64,000 bases of DNA from a bacterium (GTDB taxonomy: Bacteria; Armatimonadota; Abditibacteriia; Abditibacteriales; Abditibacteriaceae), in contig SDZD01000011.1 in the NCBI GenBank assembly GCA_004172935.1, positions 1 through 64,000 on the forward strand. The letters run 5' to 3'. Made by a program: the position numbers and the translations under genes. Shown piece by piece: positions 61,534 to 64,000 of this stretch. The notes beneath the pieces were generated by a model. That model did no database searches, was not told the DNA's origin, and saw nothing but the letters and a program-made list of their open reading frames with translations. Position 1 is the stretch's first letter; the number at the start of each line of letters is the position of its first letter.

Positions 61534-61998
61534 TTAAGGAGAGGGCGCCTTGGCGGTGGGAGCGGGCATGGGCGCGTCGCTGGTGACATCGTCCATATCG
61601 AACGCGGGATTAGCGCGCTGGAAGCCTAGCTCGTTCGCCCACTGATTCAGACGGGGCGAGGCTTTTTGAGCGGACAGGCGATCTTGCGTGAGAGCTATCT
61701 GGAGATTTGTTTCCTGGATGTCGCGGTCGAGTTGATTGGACTGACGAAAAGCGACGAGCGTGACCGAGCCGAGCCAGACCAGAGCGACTAACTCAAGGGT
61801 GAGCAGGGTTGAAACGATGAAAAGCGAGGAGACGTGGAAGCGCCTGTGGCGCTTGAGGCGCAGCTTGATTTTCTGGCGCTCATCCTCATCGAGATGACCG
61901 GAGAAGCGGTCGACATACGACGAGTAATGCTCCCAGTCGGTATCGACGGGAGTGGGTTCAAATTCAGGTTCAGGATGGCGGCGTGCGGCGGCGGGCAT
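61534..61998 (-). CDS. ftsL: FtsL-like bitopic division protein
   Basis: A 154-residue protein with one transmembrane helix (VSSLFIVSTLLTLELVALVW, around residues 56-75) and a following coiled region (FRQSNQLDRDIQETNLQIAL) that resembles the FtsL/FtsB leucine-zipper type. The short LNQWANELGFQRANP at the end of the coil is like the conserved tail of FtsL. The cytoplasmic part (about 55 residues) is longer and more acidic than usual. The position between rsmH and ftsI supports FtsL; the sequence alone is weak. Confidence 0.75.
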   Translation of the reverse strand: MPAAARRHPEPEFEPTPVDTDWEHYSSYVDRFSGHLDEDERQKIKLRLKRHRRFHVSSLFIVSTLLTLELVALVWLGSVTLVAFRQSNQLDRDIQETNLQIALTQDRLSAQKASPRLNQWANELGFQRANPAFDMDDVTSDAPMPAPTAKAPSP

Positions 61999-62041
61999 GG
62001 TGTGATGAAGGCCTCCTGTTTATGGGAACCACAAACGGCAA

Positions 62042-62064
62042 AAGCCCGACAAAATGTCGGGCTT
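62042..62064 (-). terminator. Hairpin between rsmH and the ftsL-like gene
   Basis: AAGCCCGACA (62042-62051) pairs with TGTCGGGCTT (62055-62064) with a 3-nt loop, followed on the minus strand by TT and GC-mixed sequence. It may act as a weak terminator or attenuator after rsmH. Confidence 0.7.
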
Positions 62065-62114
62065 ACAGGGTAGAAACAGAAGTCGCCGCTGTGGTATGCT
62101 TGAGAAAGTTTGTC

Positions 62115-63350
62115 TCAATCCGCTTGTGGCGGGGTGAGCAACACCTTTTCTGCTGCACGCAACTTACAGGAGCGTGAAAGCGGATTTTGGGCAACTTCGG
62201 CTTCAGTTGGCTCGACGGGTTTACGTGTGACTATATTCATTTGCCAAGTCACACCCAATCCATCGGAGCTATGAGGAACCGGATTTTCGATTTTTTGAGC
62301 CGAAAATTCCGTTTTGAATGGCAATTCAAGCGGGTTTCGGTTAAAGTTTTCCCCAAGAGGGAAAAGTTGGGCGAGAGATGAGTGCGTCGCGTCCGCGCGC
62401 TGCCGATTTTTGGAGAAATTGGCAGAACGACGGGGCTTGGCGCTCGAAAGATTGAACCCATCGGATTCCTCTTCTTTGCGCCCCGCCAGGCGGCGAAAGG
62501 TGCGTTTTAAAGTGCGGTCTTCGTTGCTGCTGTATGTCAGAATTACCAGTCTGGCTGAAGGTGACAACACACTGCTCAGGGTTTGTGCTCCATCGTCGAG
62601 AGCCCAAAACTCGTCGTTTACGGCTATCCGTAAGGCGGCGAATGTTTTGGTCGCGGGGTGAACGCGAGACGAATGGCGCACAGAAGCAGGGATTGCATTT
62701 TCAACAATTCGGGCGAGTTCAGACGTAGTGCGAATGGGTTGGCTGCGGCGATGTTCTGCGATGAATGTTGCGATGCGACGCGCCCATCTCTCGTCTGTGA
62801 GATGGAAGAATAAATCTTCCAACTCGGTCTGCGAAAGCCGGTTCACGAGATCGGCAGCGGTCGGACCACTCGTTCGATTGTAGCGCATGTCAAGGGGGCC
62901 GTCTTCGCGGAAGCTCAGACCTCTTTCGGCCCAGGCAACCTGCATCATACTCATCCCCGCATCGACTAAAGCGCCATCAATCGAATTGATTGGTCTTCCG
63001 TCACTTCCGACCTTCAAGTTTTCAAAGAACGGTGCTAACAACGTTGGTGCCTGGCGAAAATCGCCTTGCACGAGCGTCACGCGCTCGGCGACTCCTTCGG
63101 ATTGAAGGCGGGCCAGCGCGATTTTTTGTGATTCGCCGTCACGGTCAAAAGCGACCACGCGGCAGGTCGGGTGTGCTTTCAAGATAGCGAGCGTATGCCC
63201 GCCACTCCCCAGCGTTCCGTCCAAAAACACGGCGTCCGGTTTGTAAAGGTTCGATTCCTTATCGGCCAAGTTGTGACAGCGTAAGAACGCCAGCACTTCT
63301 ACGACCATTGCCGGCGGATGCAGCCGCCGCGCCTGTAGTTCCGGTACCAT
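62115..63350 (-). CDS. rsmH: 16S rRNA (cytosine-1402-N4) methyltransferase RsmH
   Basis: RsmH (MraW) methylates C1402 of 16S rRNA in the ribosomal P site. The family start is marked by the HPP-type segment in LQARRLHPPAMVVEVLAFL, and the SAM motif is FLDGTLGSGGHTLAIL; DGALVDAGMSMMQV follows. The end has NIVTRKPVEPTEAEVAQNP and SRSCKLRAAEKV, as in the family. About 60 residues lie between the RRLAGR segment and that end block, making it 411 residues rather than the usual 310. Start ATG at 63350 is needed to include HPP; this makes the gene overlap mraZ by about 92 nt. Confidence 0.9.
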   Translation of the reverse strand: MVPELQARRLHPPAMVVEVLAFLRCHNLADKESNLYKPDAVFLDGTLGSGGHTLAILKAHPTCRVVAFDRDGESQKIALARLQSEGVAERVTLVQGDFRQAPTLLAPFFENLKVGSDGRPINSIDGALVDAGMSMMQVAWAERGLSFREDGPLDMRYNRTSGPTAADLVNRLSQTELEDLFFHLTDERWARRIATFIAEHRRSQPIRTTSELARIVENAIPASVRHSSRVHPATKTFAALRIAVNDEFWALDDGAQTLSSVLSPSARLVILTYSSNEDRTLKRTFRRLAGRKEEESDGFNLSSAKPRRSANFSKNRQRADATHSSLAQLFPLGENFNRNPLELPFKTEFSAQKIENPVPHSSDGLGVTWQMNIVTRKPVEPTEAEVAQNPLSRSCKLRAAEKVLLTPPQAD

Positions 63351-63948
63351 TTCCGGCCTCCTTCGCGGCCACTTCCTCCACCACTTCGATTTCTTTTTCT
63401 TTGGCTTTTTGCGCCTCAGATTTTTTGATCTGACTTGCAGCAGCCCGCAACATTCCGGCTTGTGCCTTACGAACATCAGGGTTCTCTCGATCAGCTTGAG
63501 CGAGTTCCCATCGTTCGCGAGACCACATCACCACTTTGTTCAGCACGCCTATCGAGACGACATCTTTTTCGATTTTTGCGTAAAACCTCAAGATGTCGGA
63601 AACGGCGACGCGCCATGAATCGTTTTCTACCGTAACGTGTTCTGCAGCCCCGGTGATACGCTCAACCGCCGCTGCGATAAACTCGTCCGATGGATTGTCC
63701 GCCATTTGGCGTTCGCAATATTCGAGAACGTCCAGCCCTGTCTTGTAGTTGTACATGGCCACGTTATCGTTTTCGTCGAGCATCATCCAAAACTGTTCGG
63801 TGAGTCCCGGCCTTAACTTGGCGGGGATGATCACGCGACCTTTTTCATCCAAACCGTGAAAGTGCGTTCCGGTCATAACCGGAACGGGCACAATTACGGA
63901 TTGAACGTCCGTCTTGTCTTCGCCTTTAAGGGCGGCAACGCGGGGCAT
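63259..63948 (-). CDS. mraZ: Transcriptional regulator MraZ with C-terminal extension
   Basis: MraZ is a DNA-binding AbrB-like protein that usually heads the dcw cluster and regulates it. The first SpoVT/AbrB repeat is clear (FHGLDEKGRVIIPAKLR). The second is less well kept: the DxxGR motif reads ENDSWRV, followed by VVSIGVLNKVVMWSRERWE. Family members are near 145-150 residues. This one is 229 from ATG 63948, or 205 from ATG 63876 (MTGTHFHGLDEKG, closer to the family start). The additional C-terminal part of about 65 residues is Ala/Gly/Glu/Lys rich and overlaps the rsmH start. The sequence upstream is too short to see MraZ boxes. Confidence 0.88.
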   Translation of the reverse strand: MPRVAALKGEDKTDVQSVIVPVPVMTGTHFHGLDEKGRVIIPAKLRPGLTEQFWMMLDENDNVAMYNYKTGLDVLEYCERQMADNPSDEFIAAAVERITGAAEHVTVENDSWRVAVSDILRFYAKIEKDVVSIGVLNKVVMWSRERWELAQADRENPDVRKAQAGMLRAAASQIKKSEAQKAKEKEIEVVEEVAAKEAGNGTGTTGAAAASAGNGRRSAGVLTLSQLGR

Positions 63949-64000
63949 AGTCGCATAACGAACAGCAGGATCATCCTTCTTCCCTACTGCGAGAGGTCGC

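Overview
The window reads as one contiguous bacterial chromosome segment from a Gram-negative-type (diderm) organism with moderately high GC and an unusual, surface-rich gene complement. The diderm call rests on a KDO-8-phosphate phosphatase (KdsC) like gene, an LptC/LptA-like lipoprotein and a diaminopimelate-type MurE (DNPR motif). Giant Calx-beta and carboxypeptidase-regulatory-repeat surface proteins, the divergent dcw genes and the lack of close matches to proteobacterial gene order make me think of the Armatimonadota/Abditibacteriota. That placement is an inference from recalled family features, not a computed result.

Layout. Positions 1-11000 carry housekeeping and scattered genes: the tail of an HD-GYP protein, a bestrophin-like channel with an apparent AUA start, a dienelactone-hydrolase-like enzyme, mutS, an acyltransferase-3 membrane protein, a rhomboid protease, and two consecutive M16-family periplasmic proteins that both lack an intact HxxEH zinc motif. 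Positions 11100-12750 hold a polysaccharide-type ABC exporter (permease plus ATPase). Positions 12750-16450 hold a hybrid sensor kinase, a stand-alone receiver and a CHASE3-type sensor kinase. Leucyl aminopeptidase and an RDD membrane protein follow.

Positions 19680-27180 form a minus-strand envelope-glycolipid region. It contains a DUF4149 membrane protein, kdsC, a 33-residue membrane miniprotein, two GT39/DUF2142-like membrane glycosyltransferases, a GT2 glycosyltransferase and a long LptC/LptA-like lipoprotein. Positions 27336-41306 are two giant secreted proteins in tandem. They differ completely in their repeats but end in the same roughly 200-230 residue C-terminal domain, which I do not recognise and regard as the most interesting feature here. 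A promoter candidate with an adjacent 20-nt palindrome lies upstream of the second one. Positions 41624-50990 hold a UDP-glucuronate decarboxylase-like enzyme, a Gfo/Idh oxidoreductase, an HD-GYP protein with a degenerate receiver, tRNA-Glu, two large membrane proteins (one GT39-like) and an N-acetylglucosamine-kinase-type ATPase.

Positions 51046-63948 are the division and cell-wall (dcw) cluster on the minus strand: mraZ, rsmH, ftsL-like, ftsI, an unknown gene, a GxxExxY gene, an unknown gene, murE, murF, mraY, murD, ftsW. It is interrupted by hairpins. Between ftsI and murE sits a roughly 480-bp unit in which the GxxExxY gene is bounded by 29-bp inverted repeats of the CACAGAG type. Relatives of these ends occur alone at four other places in the window, one of them as a hairpin between mraY and murD. 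Two further dispersed intergenic repeat families were found by eye.
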